From: Ephydatia muelleri
Taxonomy: Eukaryota; Porifera; Demospongiae; Spongillida; Spongillidae
Length of the DNA: 64,000 bases
Assembly: GCA_013339895.1 (NCBI GenBank)
Contig: JABACO010000010.1
Coordinates: forward strand, 7,330,201 to 7,394,200
Direction: 5' to 3'
The notes beneath the pieces were generated by a model that was not told the origin of the DNA, did not search any database, and was given only the letters and a program-made list of their open reading frames with translations. Made by a program: the position numbers and the translations under genes. Below, in pieces: positions 44,886-56,699 of this stretch (positions within the stretch are counted from its first letter, which is position 1; each line of letters begins with the position of its first letter).

Positions 44886-45884
44886 TATTCATAGCAGGAA
44901 ATTAAGGCAATCTGCATTGATAGTTGCGAATAAATCTTTTTTTTTAACTGCCACGCCCCCTTTGTACTTCCGCGCCTGGTATCCAATACTTCAATATGCA
45001 ATCATCCAATGAGATGCAAATATAGATCTATGGTACTGTAAGACACCATACATAATGGTGGTAAAATGAATCCGTCGACACCCTACATAATTCTTGTGAC
45101 GATCAATATGTAATATATCCCATAATGGTTTAAAGAATTTGCCCGGTGTACAGCATGCATGACTTCAATAATTTCATTCACCTGTGGGGAGAATAATAAT
45201 GACAACCCCTTCGCTGATTCGCAAACATTCGATCTTTACTGACGCATTTTCCGTTTGCAGGTGAGGTGGGATTAGGGGCGTAGAATGTTATCAGCGGTGC
45301 ATATTGCCAAGATATTATTTCAATTGTTGAGTACTGTATAATGTTGCACGATGCAACACCGGTACGTACTAATCGATAAATCGATACAAGAACATGGCGG
45401 TTTGTTTCGATAGCTGCACGCGGTCTACAACTTGCTTTTATCGCATTCTTATATACCACCGCGGCATCACACTACACATGCAGCATGGACGTGCAGATAA
45501 TGTTCCGTATCTGTCTAGAAGTGTTGCTTTCTATTTCGTATACGGCATAAAAAAAGAGGCGTCTCCCGTTGGGACTGTAACGACATCACGTGCTGATCTG
45601 CTCAAACGCTGTTTACTGACCGAAGTAATTAAACTAGTTGTTCATGAACTATATCATAGCTTGTCCTGCATGCTTACGTCTCAAAACTAGTTATTGTGTT
45701 AAACTGACTCCACTACTCGTAGTGTATAGTGGAGGAGCAATGACTTGTGAAGTACTGTACGTGCATGATTGCCTCAGAGGTTTTGATAATGCAAGTGCAA
45801 GTATACGATGAGGTGCTTTACTTTCTCATGTAGATACACACTACGGCTTTGAATGTCAAAGAAGGAAACGTAGAGCAACTTAAC
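44886..45884. other. Upstream region of the cGMP-dependent kinase
   Basis: No gene or obvious promoter motif was recognised. One uncharacterised 98-residue plus frame (45394-45690) lacks any known domain. Confidence 0.35.
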
Positions 45885-48800
45885 ATGACAGACATCAGAG
45901 GCCCGTTTCTTGACAAGGTCATTGAGAATCGAAAATTGAACTCTGAATGCAAAAGGTACAGTATATAGAATCGTTTGTGTTGAAATTGTTGAATTGTGGT
46001 TTTAAGTTTTATTTTGTGAAGAAGTTCTACATGACCGAATAGTAACATACAATATTGATCTACACAAATTGTTCTAGCCTGTTAGTATGAACTTTGCTAC
46101 CTCATTTCATTTATACGGTCAAACCACTTAATGATACCCTTGTACTTAACATCGTATGCTGCTAATAAATACAGATTTAATAATGCAACTGTTATGTCAT
46201 ATTTTAAACTCCTCCCATTTTATAATAATTGAAGAACATTAGACTAAGAATAAGCTATAAATGTGTTCAATAAATACGCTGGAAAAGATTATTAGAAATT
46301 AATAGCAAACAATTAACTACTTCTGATCGTGTCTTAAATTATTTGGTAATCAAACAAAGACATATTCTGCTTTTGAGTATGTAATGGCTCACAATGGCTC
46401 AGGCTGCATTTGATGATTGAAGAGCTTCAAAAGGAAATGAAGATAAAAGATGACAAGATCAAAGACATTGAAGGCAAATTACTGGACAAACAGAAGGAGA
46501 TCGATCATCTAAAGCTGACAAACCAAAAACTCCATAATGTTTCTGTTCAATCATCTGCCATTCGCAGGGAAGGTAAGTGAACAATTATGATGTGCAAATA
46601 AAAATTAACGATGATTGCAGGTATATCTGACCAACCAATGGGATCATGGGGCACATCTGAACCAAAGCTAACAAAATATTCAAAGGAATTATGGTTTGAC
46701 TAAAACACAACTTTTGTTACTTCTACCTCTATTGCTGTGCATCTTGTTTAGCACCAGAACATTTATCAATGAAGCTTTCAATCACAATGACTTCTTAAAG
46801 AATCTTGAAAAAGTCCAGCTCAATGAGATGGTGGACTGTATGTACATCCGAGAGTTTGACAGGGGTCAGTTCATCTGCAGAGAAGGACAAGCTGGAACAG
46901 AGCTTTATGTGCTTGCAGGTTAGAATTACATGGCAAATGTTCTTGAGAACTAGGTACACACGATGTCATGCTGCTGCTACTAAACTAAGTATTGAATGCA
47001 AATGTTCTTTAGCTGATCACTAATCCAAGAAAGCACATTTTGTGCACAACTGTGTCCCAATTGATAACTGTGATAATTATACATATATTGACAACTAAGA
47101 GCAGATTTAAATAGAATAACTTTTGGTGCAGAGGGTGAGGTTCAAGTAACAAAATGTGGTGAATTTGTACAAATCATGAAGCCAGGAGTGGCCTTTGGAG
47201 AGCTTGCAATATTATACAACTGCAATAGGACTGCTACTAATCAAGCACTTACTCATACTAAGGTAAGGAATAGATTTACAAACAAATGAGTTTCATTATT
47301 GCACTGGTATAGCATAAAAATATTTATTGATACAGGTTTGGACTCTAGATCGCAATGCATTTCATAGCATTATGATGAAAACTGGAATTGTGCGCCAAAA
47401 TGCGCAAATACGATTCTTAAGAAGGTTTTACTATTTACTATTTGATGTGATTTATTTTTCATTACTACTTCACACACCCCAGTATTTCATTATTCCAAAA
47501 CTTTTCTGATGGGGAACTTTTAAAAATAGCAGATGTACTGCAAGAGGTACGTAGACCATTTCAAAAATAAATGTTAATTGGTATTTACAATAATTCCTTG
47601 TTTTTAATAGGAGTACTACCATTCTGGAGAGTACATTATTAGACAAGGGTCTACCGGAGACACCTTCTTCATCATCAATGAAGGAACTGTAGGCAGAAGT
47701 TAAAAATGTCATTCCTTACACTTTGAAGGGGAAACTATTTATAGGTTAAAGTCACACACAGGAAGACTCCTGTGGATGCTGAGGTTACAATTCAGGAGCT
47801 GTCTAAAGGAGGTGTTTTTGGAGAGAAGGCACTTCGAGGGTACTAGATAGTTGTGAATCAATGTGCCGATGCTGATAAACATACCTACTATTCACAGCAC
47901 CTATATACGAACTGCAAGTGTTATTGCTGTCAGCAATGTTTCATGTGCTATATTGGACAAAGAGTATGTTGGCCCATCTCAACAGTGTGTGTTTTATGCC
48001 TAAACATATCTGCAGTCACTTTCACCAGCTCATAAACCCAAAAGCTATTGACTGGCCAGCTACAGATAGAGAGGAGGAAAAAATGTAAGAATGCTCATTT
48101 CAATATTGTTAATAGCTATGCTAAATTATTTAATTTTTATAATTTTCAAAAATCATTATTTTTAATAGTGAAAGAAAAGAACAGAATGTGGAAAAACCCG
48201 ACGAGACACTACCTGATGTAAAAGGCAACGAATATGCCTCCATTACACTATCTGATCTGACATATGAGCAAACACTAGGCTCAGGAGGATTTGGCAAAGT
48301 TGTATTGGTAAGTGCAATGCACCTAAGTGCATGTGGACAGAGTACAGTAGTAGTTGCAAGGTCTGCACACATGCACGTACAACATACACACATGTACACA
48401 TGTCCACAAATGTCCAGGTACAGAATAGAAAGCATTTTAAGCAAATGATGGATCACATATGTAATCATTCACGTAGGAAGTGTACTCAAAGTACATGTAT
48501 TACCCAGCTATCCCATAATGAAGCAGCTCATTTTCAAACTTGTCAGATACCAAGCTAGCATTGTTAAAGTCTTGCATAAGCAATGTAAATATTTTGTTTC
48601 AAGGCAGGCATTGTCTGTTGTATTTCAGGTCAAGCTAAAAAGTGATGACACAAAAACATTTGCCCTCAAATGTTTGGCAAAAAAGCATATAGTCAACACT
48701 TGTCAGCAAGAACACATCTTTTCAGAAAAAAAAAGTACAGTCACAGGTTCACTGCCATTTTGTGGCACAGTAAGCGTGCTTCCAATGATGTTCAGTAACT

Positions 48801-51522
48801 GAAACACTATGTTTCTAGGGTATACAATACATTCCGATGCAACACATATCTGTACATTCTAATGGAGGTGTGTCTTGGTGGAGAGATATGGACACTACTG
48901 AGAGATTTGTGAGCACTTTACTTCATCTCTTAGTAGCACACAACATTGAACAAGATTTTTCCATTAGAATATTTTTACCTAATGTAATGTACATAGTATC
49001 CAGATATTATAACTACTATATTTGTCTATCTTTGTGTACCAGCTCGAAATGAGAGGTCACTTAATTGCCTTTTTGCACCAGGAGCTGCTTTGACGACACT
49101 TCTACACGTTTCTACAGTGGATGTGTAGTAGAGGCTTTTGATTACCTGCACAGCAAGAGAATTGTGTACCGTGACCTCAAGGTAACAACCAATGTGTTCT
49201 GTTGTATTACGCATGTGTTAATGTCTCTCTTTTCCCCTATAAACAGCCTGAGAATTTGCTCTTAGACAGCTATGGCTATGTGAAACTGGTAAAACAATTC
49301 TTTGTATACTTGCATGTTTGTGGTATAAATCAAAATGTTAAACACACTATTGGGTAACCAAATCAAGAATAATAAAAGGATCTATTTTGACATGGAAATA
49401 AAGTTGTTGTTCTGTTCTTTTTTTGCCGGGATTGTGCAAAATCGTTGGGAAGGGTTTGTTTCAGACAGCTAATAGCTGGCTGGCCTAACGTTGTATAAAA
49501 AATGAAAACAACACTTGCATTATTCACACTTCTCTTCCATAGTAATGCAATTATGAAATACTATGCACTGAAATTTTAGATTATGATTTTGCAGGTTGAC
49601 TTCGGTTTTGCTAAGTATATTAATACAAGCGGCAAGACATGGACTTTTTGTGGAACTCCTGAGTACGTTTCACCTGAAATTATTTTAAATAAGGTTCGCA
49701 AAGTTCAATACCCTATTTCAAATGCTCTATGTGCCCCTCTTTCTGGACTGCAACTATTTCAGGGTCATGATTGTGCAACTGATTACTGGTCTTTGGGAAT
49801 CCTCATATTTGAACTGCTTACTGGAAGGTAGGTTTTTGTGATGCAAGATAAAAGTTTTTTGTTGTACATTTTAAGCACAACACATCAAGGCATACAAATG
49901 AGAGATTATTATTTACAGAAGCAACTTTAAAATGTTTACGTAAGTATAATACTGAAGAGAATAAGAAGCTACCAACTGTCCTACCAACTAAATACAATTT
50001 TAAGCCCCATTCTTCATTGCATAATGTTTATTGTGCTTATTGGAGCTGCCGTATCGTTTAATTATTCTGGACATTCCAGATGCCAAAATAAAAAAATGAG
50101 CAAATTAGCAGTGACCAATTGAATGTAGTACTATATACATCTACATACCAGATTTTCATATTATTTAACAGTTTTAATTCCAGCTCCATATTATTATTTT
50201 TAATAATATAATTATTCACACTTACAAGTGCATCAACTTAAAAAGTGCATTGATTCAGCCAACAAAAATAACAAAACAGAATAATAAAAACGCAATTCGA
50301 ATGCTTGAATAAAACTAATGCAAGGGAAAATACGACTATCCCAAACTTTAGCTGAATCATGTAAGACCAAACCTCTTTGTGTACCTACATCAGTAACATT
50401 CATTCAACAGTATGCTCTTATAACACAAGGAATTTCCCACTTTCCACATATCTACACAAACAGCCCACCTTTCAGTGGGGGAGACTCCATGAAGATATAC
50501 AACATGATTCTCAAAGGAATTGATGCTGTTATCTTCCCAAAGAAAGTACGACAAAATCCTCAAAACCTTATCAAGAAACTATGCAAGTGAGCAATACTAT
50601 GACAATCAAATTGCTGAAAATACAGTTAAAGTAGCAGACAGGAATAATATTCCATACTTATTAGCAGCCAACAGTTTGGCAATAATCTGAATCCTGAAGC
50701 AGTATCCTACACACACTACTGCATGGTATTGAGCAGTACAGAAACATTCAAAGTGCATAATTTATATGCTACTATGATGCACATATATATAATATTCTAT
50801 TACATGAAATTATTGTACGCTTGCACATAGTGATAATAGTGTAATTTAATACTTGTATTGCTAACTGAGATGATCCAACAAAGCCATTATAGTAACTTTA
50901 TGACACTGCATAGTATGGTGTGCATTACATGTAAAAATTAATCCATTGTTTGCTTATGTACAGGAAATTGTATCATTAGTCTTATGCTAATTATAATTAT
51001 AATTTCCAATTGCAGAGAAAATCCCTCAGAGCGACTAGGAAACTTACATGCCGGTATCAAGGACATAAAAAGTCATCGGTACACATGTGCCTATGAATTG
51101 TCCTTGTATTTACCTTGATTGCATTAGATGGTTTGAAGGTTTTGATTGGGAAAGCCTGACGAAGAGGACAATGCGAGCTCCATTAGTTCCTAATGTAAGG
51201 TGTTGTGATTGCATCATGCATTCTGTACATTATCCCTTATGTATATATGACGTGAGATGAACTAATAAAAAGAGTACCATCAGAAGCTAATTAATCATAC
51301 CCACCACTTTAATCACTCCAACTGTCTACAAACACTTAAATGCATTCAGGTGACGAATGTGGTACTACTAATTTCTTGATACAGGTACGTGGACCCACGG
51401 ATGCTTCCAATTTTGATCCCTTTCGATCCAGTCAAGAGGATTCAGCTCCTGCTCAAGAGGACTTATCTGGATGGGATGAAAGTTTTGGGCCCTTGCTACC
51501 CACACCTAATTGGTTGTCTTGA
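45885..51522 (+). CDS. PRKG: cGMP-dependent protein kinase, 22 exons
   Basis: A cytosolic Ser/Thr kinase activated by cGMP. Exons: 45885-45955, 46403-46572, 46621-46693, 46752-46918, 47132-47262, 47336-47424, 47483-47546, 47611-47688, 47745-47839, 47898-47963, 48016-48084, 48169-48307, 48629-48769, 48819-48908, 49082-49181, 49247-49288, 49595-49693, 49763-49827, 50464-50586, 51016-51078, 51128-51194, 51385-51522. About 712 residues: an N-terminal coiled coil ([19 protein letters not shown]), then two cyclic-nucleotide domains with [15 protein letters not shown] and [15 protein letters not shown]. The Thr after each Arg is the cGMP-selective residue. The kinase follows with [36 protein letters not shown], and the AGC tail ending GWDESF plus 12 residues. 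All introns are GT-AG with matching phases except exon 13, which is one base too long: an A9 run at 48726-48734 fits the family frame only as A8. The first exon is inferred from phase. Confidence 0.92.
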
Positions 51523-51789
51523 TTAGTGCAGTTGTGACACAACATACTGATGTAACGTTTTGTTTATTACCATTGCTCTGTGAGAGTAACTGTTTGATCA
51601 TTTTATGTAGCTATTTTCTGTATGATGGATGACAGTGCATGAGACAATAGCAGTCTATGGTAGTAGTATGTACAACCTCTCCAGACCCAAAACCAAAGTT
51701 GATGCCTGACATTTGAAATGTAACTTTAATGGTTATGATAGGTATATACAAGGAGGAGATATAACTTCTTTTCAGCATGTACAACTCTA

Positions 51790-51910
51790 TAGGAAAAACA
51801 ATTATTTGGTGCAAAGATGTCCAAGTAGCAAGGCGGTAGTATTTCAGACACTGTGATGAAGTCCAGAAATGGCATTTGGAGAGCTTGCACTATCATCATC
51901 TTGCTTTATG
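51790..51910 (+). pseudogene. Relic of a PRKG cyclic-nucleotide-binding exon
   Basis: TTTGGTGCAAAGATGTCCAAGTAGCAA through GCATTTGGAGAGCTTGCACTAT aligns with the intron end and exon 47132-47225 of the kinase gene just upstream (TTTGGTGCAGAGGGTGAGGTTCAAGTAACAA and TTTGGAGAGCTTGCAATAT). It has in-frame stops and several substitutions and lacks the rest of the exon. The match includes the 3' splice region, so it comes from genomic DNA and not from a processed transcript. Confidence 0.7.
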
Positions 51911-52629
51911 CAAGTGCGTATTCACCAATAATGTAATGAAGCATTTATCAAGATGCTTCTATGTCAGCTCTTGATGCAGTGTCTCACGTACTTTCTACAC
52001 AAAAAGGTCCTTGCATTAATTACTCCATAATAAACTGTGACTTCATGTTATGATCCAATAGAAAGCTCCACAAACTTGCAATTCATTCTTGGTAAGATGA
52101 TGCATGGTCAAGCTCAGGATTGTTCAATAGATGTCAATGGTTATTCATTAAGCATAGGATAGTGTTTAGACGATGGTTTAATTGGTTGATAATAGTCCAT
52201 CTTAACAACTATCTTGTTAGCAGATGAACACAATGGATTGGTAATAGCCTTTCAGCTATAAGTGTAACTAAGTTTGTATGCGGCATTCAGATTGAGAATA
52301 TTGTCTGATGGGCACTAGAGGTACATGGGACATATGAAATAACGGTACTAGAGGATGTGGGGCACATGAGAGTGATGGGTACTAGAGGTACTTGAAACAG
52401 ACATATTGATGATTAAACTGATTACATTCTACCTTCCTTATTTTGGACACTACATTTTTGTGTATACAATTTTATCATAAAGCAGGTTCTGATATAATAG
52501 TTTCTTTATTTTTCAGCTACCTCTTGTAAAATGATTTACTTCTTGTGCTGTGTGAGTTTGCTTAGTTTAACTACTTCAATGTACCTTGAATAGCAATCAA
52601 TACTTGTCAAAAGGCTTCATTTAAGGGAA
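51911..52629. other. 3' flank of the kinase gene, no gene recognised
   Basis: No domain was recognised. A GGGCACTAGAGGTAC / GGGTACTAGAGGTAC motif is repeated at about 52311 and 52377. Confidence 0.4.
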
Positions 52630-52935
52630 ATTGTTTCAGATCCATTTAGCCAAATTGCCATGGACATTGTTGGTCCTCTTCCCAGAAGTCAAGCAGGGAA
52701 CAAGTACATCTTGTGATATGCGATTATGCAATTGGATTGTGCTCTCAAAAACATTGATGCTGAAAGTGTGGCAGAGTAGCCTATCAGGGTATTTGCTAAG
52801 GATGATGTTCCTCGGTAGATGTTGACAAACGAAAGAGCAATTTCCATTTTGCAATTACTTGCAAAACTGACAAGCTTTTGCATGTGCATCTGATATGCAC
52901 AAGCCCGTACCATCAACGACCTGGTTGAACATTAA
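52630..52935 (+). pseudogene. Ty3/gypsy integrase core fragment, first lineage
   Basis: DPFSQIAMDIVGPLPRSQAG followed by KYIL marks the first catalytic Asp region. Further blocks (IDAESVAE-like at 52755, LLAKLT at 52855 and SPYHQ at 52905) follow in other frames with stops. No neighbouring pol domains are present. Confidence 0.65.
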
Positions 52936-53668
52936 CTCTAGGAACGCCAAGTGCATACATGCATGTATGCACACACAAACATTACACCATTCTATGATGT
53001 ATGCATAGGCTTGCTGTACTTGTAACCTTACAAGTACATGTACAAAGTAATTATGTTTCTTCTCACGCTGGCAAACGAATCCCATTTTTCAGATGACCTC
53101 ACTTCACTTCACTAATTAATGCATCATCACTTCAATACTCCAAGATAGCCCAGATCAGTGTAGTATTTCATGCCTGTTCACTTCCCCCGTTTCGCCAGTT
53201 CATATTATGGATTGTTGCAACAAAAGATGCCAGTGGGTTATAATGGACACACAAAATGTGCTTACACAGGACCACATATTTGTATGACTATGGGGTTACA
53301 TGCATGTCAGTATTGCACTTGCACGCATATTCAAAGTGATTTTGATCAACACAATATAACACATAGCACTGCATGAATTTTTTGATTTTGATTTTGCTGA
53401 CAAAAAAACGTTCTCTGTGTGTTTCAATATCACTGCAAATCAAATGTCGGCGAGAAACTGGCTGCTCAAATTGGTTTATATTGGGATGTAGTATGTGATA
53501 CACAGCTGACAAAGCAGTTTCATTTAAATACCTTTCATAACACTTTGAAAGAATCGCATGATGGTTTGATGACAATACTGCATTACTGTTGTCACCATAT
53601 ATATTTCTGGCATATATGTCTTGCTTATAAACATCCGCAATGGTTGACTGAAGAGATCCAACATAACA
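52936..53668. other. No gene recognised
   Basis: Short frames only; nothing recognised. Confidence 0.35.
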
Positions 53669-54463
53669 TTATGCAAGATTGGATGAAATCATGAAGGGGA
53701 TAATCGAGTGATGAGTCACTGCACCTGATAAATTATTCTGATAGGATGTAAATTTTCTCATTATCTGCATCTCAGGACTCCTCCAATTATTAATGAAGGA
53801 TCCCATCACTCCATTATAGCGCTGAAATGGAAATACCCAAAAGGATGAAATTGACCCAAAGTCTATTATGCATTCTTTAGAATGTGCATGAAGATGCATG
53901 TTTGGTGTGCATGCACACAGCTCTTCAAATGTCCAACTATTTTGGTGTCTGCTAATGAAACATCATCGGGTGACAGTGATGGCTGGGACAAAATGATTGA
54001 CGCCTCAACAAATATTGTCCAACATGCATAATCCTTTCTGGTAGAATACCTTTAAGTGCATATAATGAATAAATATTTGTCCAATTACACCACTGGTCTG
54101 CAGTGAGTTCACTAAATTTAGAACTTATTTTATGTGGTATTCATCCTATTTCAATTGGAACCAGCATACTATCAACTCTAGTTTGTATAATATCAAAGTC
54201 AGCATTTCCTAAAATTTGCCTATCCTTCCATATGCTTACAACATGCTTTGCTGTTCCTAAATACATATTGTGCATGGCATCTGTCACATGCTGTCTTATG
54301 ATATCAAAGTAAGGAAGACGTAAAAGTTCGCTGTATCTAACACCATTCTTTTTAATTACTTGCTGTACTTCTGTCCTTGCAGATTCCAATTCATGAATTG
54401 CCACTAGATGTTGTTCCATACTTCTTGGAATCCAAGCATCTCTATCAAAGCCTGAATAATCTA
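53669..54463 (-). pseudogene. tnp2-type (CACTA/EnSpm-like) transposase fragment
   Basis: The minus strand reads RYSELLRLPYFDIIRQHVTD and AMHNMYLGTAKHVV (54230-54330). Next come a VDSMLVPIEIG, an ADQWCNWTNIYSLYALKGIL and, in another frame, HAHSKECIIDFGSISSFWVF and FQRYNGVMGSF (53790-53890). This is the order of the conserved tnp2/CACTA transposase region with the D-x-MHN and E-RYNG blocks. Two or more frameshifts and stops break it. Its upper edge coincides with the start of a gypsy fragment on the other strand. Confidence 0.7.
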
Positions 54464-54990
54464 GCTTCTCGGGCTTGCGGAGAGAGAGGTCCAAACTCTG
54501 AAGCAAGCACTCAAGAAGTCAGAGCTGAGTTTCTGTTCCAGTACAGAATGACACCACACTCAACGACAGGAGTCTCACCCGCAGAACTTCTCATGGGGAG
54601 GAAGTTGTGCTCCCATCTATCATTTCTTCCCTGGAGTGGAGGAGAGAGTAGAAGCATCCCAGAGGAGGTAAAAGAAGAGTCATGACAGAGGGTCTAAGGA
54701 GCGGAAATTTGATGTGGGAGAGAGTGCTAATGAAAAACTTTGCAGCAGTGGGACCTAAGTGGCTGTTAAGGAGAAGAGGACCAGCGGCAGTGGAAGTAAC
54801 GCTGGAAGATGGTCACTACATGCGAAGGCACTTCGACCACATCCATGCTTATTTGGGGACTAATTCACCCATTGTCCCAGTTGTGCAGGAAAAGGGCGTG
54901 GTTCCAGCTGATGAGGAATTCTGGTATGAGGGACATGCTCAGCCACAGTGGGAGCCACAGAGCAGCCAGCACAAGAGTTAGACCAGGAAG
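54464..54990 (+). pseudogene. Ty3/gypsy integrase C-terminal fragment, second lineage
   Basis: GLAEREVQTLKQALKK at 54464-54515 is the Glu-containing end of the integrase core. It is followed after a frameshift by RMTPHSTTGVSPAELLMGRK and, in another frame, VGPKWLLRRRGPAAVEVTLE and RRHFDHIH. It ends in a proline-rich tail. The lineage differs from 52630-52935 because both contain the same integrase segment. Confidence 0.75.
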
Positions 54991-55225
54991 TGGGTGTAGG
55001 ATAATCTGATGAAGCACCCCCCATTGGAGGCTATCCAGAAGATGAAAACATCCCTGTGGAGGATCCCCCCATTAGGAGATCAACTAGGACCAGGAAACCC
55101 ACTGCAAAAGTTGAGGGAGGGAATGTGGTATCCTGAACTGTGTACACAACAAAAAAAGAAGTGCCCAGCACATGATCAGCTCATGTCTGGATGGATCTAA
55201 CCATGCATGCTTATCTGATTATATC

Positions 55226-55292
<67 letters not shown>

Positions 55293-56016
55293 TGTGTGTG
55301 CGCACACTGGAAAATACAAAATACAAAATGGACCGCATCAAGGTGGACATGAGATCTTCATCAACAAGAAGATAGGAAGCATGGGGATGTATTTATGTAT
55401 TACTTGCATATGTGAAGGAAAAAAAAACAACCTTAAAACAAACTAACTTGCAACATGAATATAATTTTCCAGTGGAACATTAACTCCAAAACTAAATAAT
55501 TTATTTATCATTATTATTTATTAGGGTAAGGGTTTGATTATTTCAATTATTTTAAAAATTGAAACAACAAATCAAACTTAATAACAATTAATTTAATTAC
55601 TCACTAGTGAAGTTAGTTAATTTAAGACAGTGCTTGAGTTATACTTCTCTTATTTTGAAATGGGTGTAACTGTTGGTTATGAAAAATTAAATAAACTTGA
55701 TAACCCATTAAACAAGATAATTAGCATTAATTAGCAAGCTGAAAATCAATATCATCCTACCTAGATTACGTGACTAGGACTAATTAAATGTAACTAACTT
55801 GATGATTACAAAGGACTTGATAAACTTGATTTTCGAGTATTTGAATCTAGTTACTAAATTATTGATCATAACCTTACACCAGTATTATTTGCCTAATCAG
55901 AGCGATTTATAGCCAAATCTCAATTAACGAACTGAATCCAATATAAAGCTATAGCCATTTAAACCTGTTCAGTTCATGCAAGGACACCCTGTATTACAGG
56001 CAGCCAGTGACAAGCA
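54991..56016. other. Microsatellite and AT-rich spacer
   Basis: (TG)n at 55226-55300 with a TATG interruption, then AT-rich DNA without recognised genes. Confidence 0.6.
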
Positions 56017-56102
56017 GTGGCGTATCCAGGATGTAGAGGGGGTTTCCAATGGGGAGGCTCCAGGTCAAAATAATAGTACACACAACAAATGATGTGGCAA
56101 CG

Positions 56103-56138
<36 letters not shown>

Positions 56139-56165
56139 GGGGGGGGGGGGGGGGGGGGGAATGTC
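56017..56165. mobile_element. MITE end with poly-G tract
   Basis: CAGTGGCGTATCCAGGATG at 56017 resembles hAT-type MITE ends. It is followed by GGGGGTTTCCAATGGGGAGG and a G-run of about 55 bases with one T (56105-56159). The opposite terminus is not visible, probably lost or collapsed at the homopolymer. Confidence 0.5.
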
Positions 56166-56699
56166 CTCTCTCACGTGGGAATCACTTTATAAATGTGGGT
56201 GTGGCATAGCATAAATTAACTAAATTACTATTAACCAATTACATATGTACCAATCATAAATAACTTACGCCGCCTATGTACGCAATGGATATTCGAGACC
56301 AAACAAATACATCGCGTCGAGCCATTGCAGAATAATACTTACCCATTGTTCGTTTCAAAAATATATGCATTGGTTGCAAAAATAGCGATCTGGATGAAAA
56401 ACGATTCAGTAGCTTGAATTACATTGTTCCAGGGTATGCTTATTTGAACACGACAGATGTGCATGAGTGCCTTGCACCTCCTACCAGTCAGGGTGGTACT
56501 CTGTACCTATTAGACATTTTAAAATCAAGTAATCCAGGATATGATATTTAATTACCTGAGCAATCTTTGTTCTGATCCATACAGCAGGTTAGAGTGATGA
56601 GTATTGATTGAAGGGTGGTATATGCATAGATTGTTAGTGTGTGCATATGTGCGTTGCATATTCAAATGCTCGGTTCGAACAGCTGTCTTATTTGATCCA
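56166..56699. other. Upstream region of TEX9
   Basis: No promoter element could be assigned and no gene was recognised. Confidence 0.35.

Noticed and set aside
45394..45690. 98-residue plus-strand frame upstream of the kinase
   Set aside because: No domain, no splice context and no coding bias that I can see.
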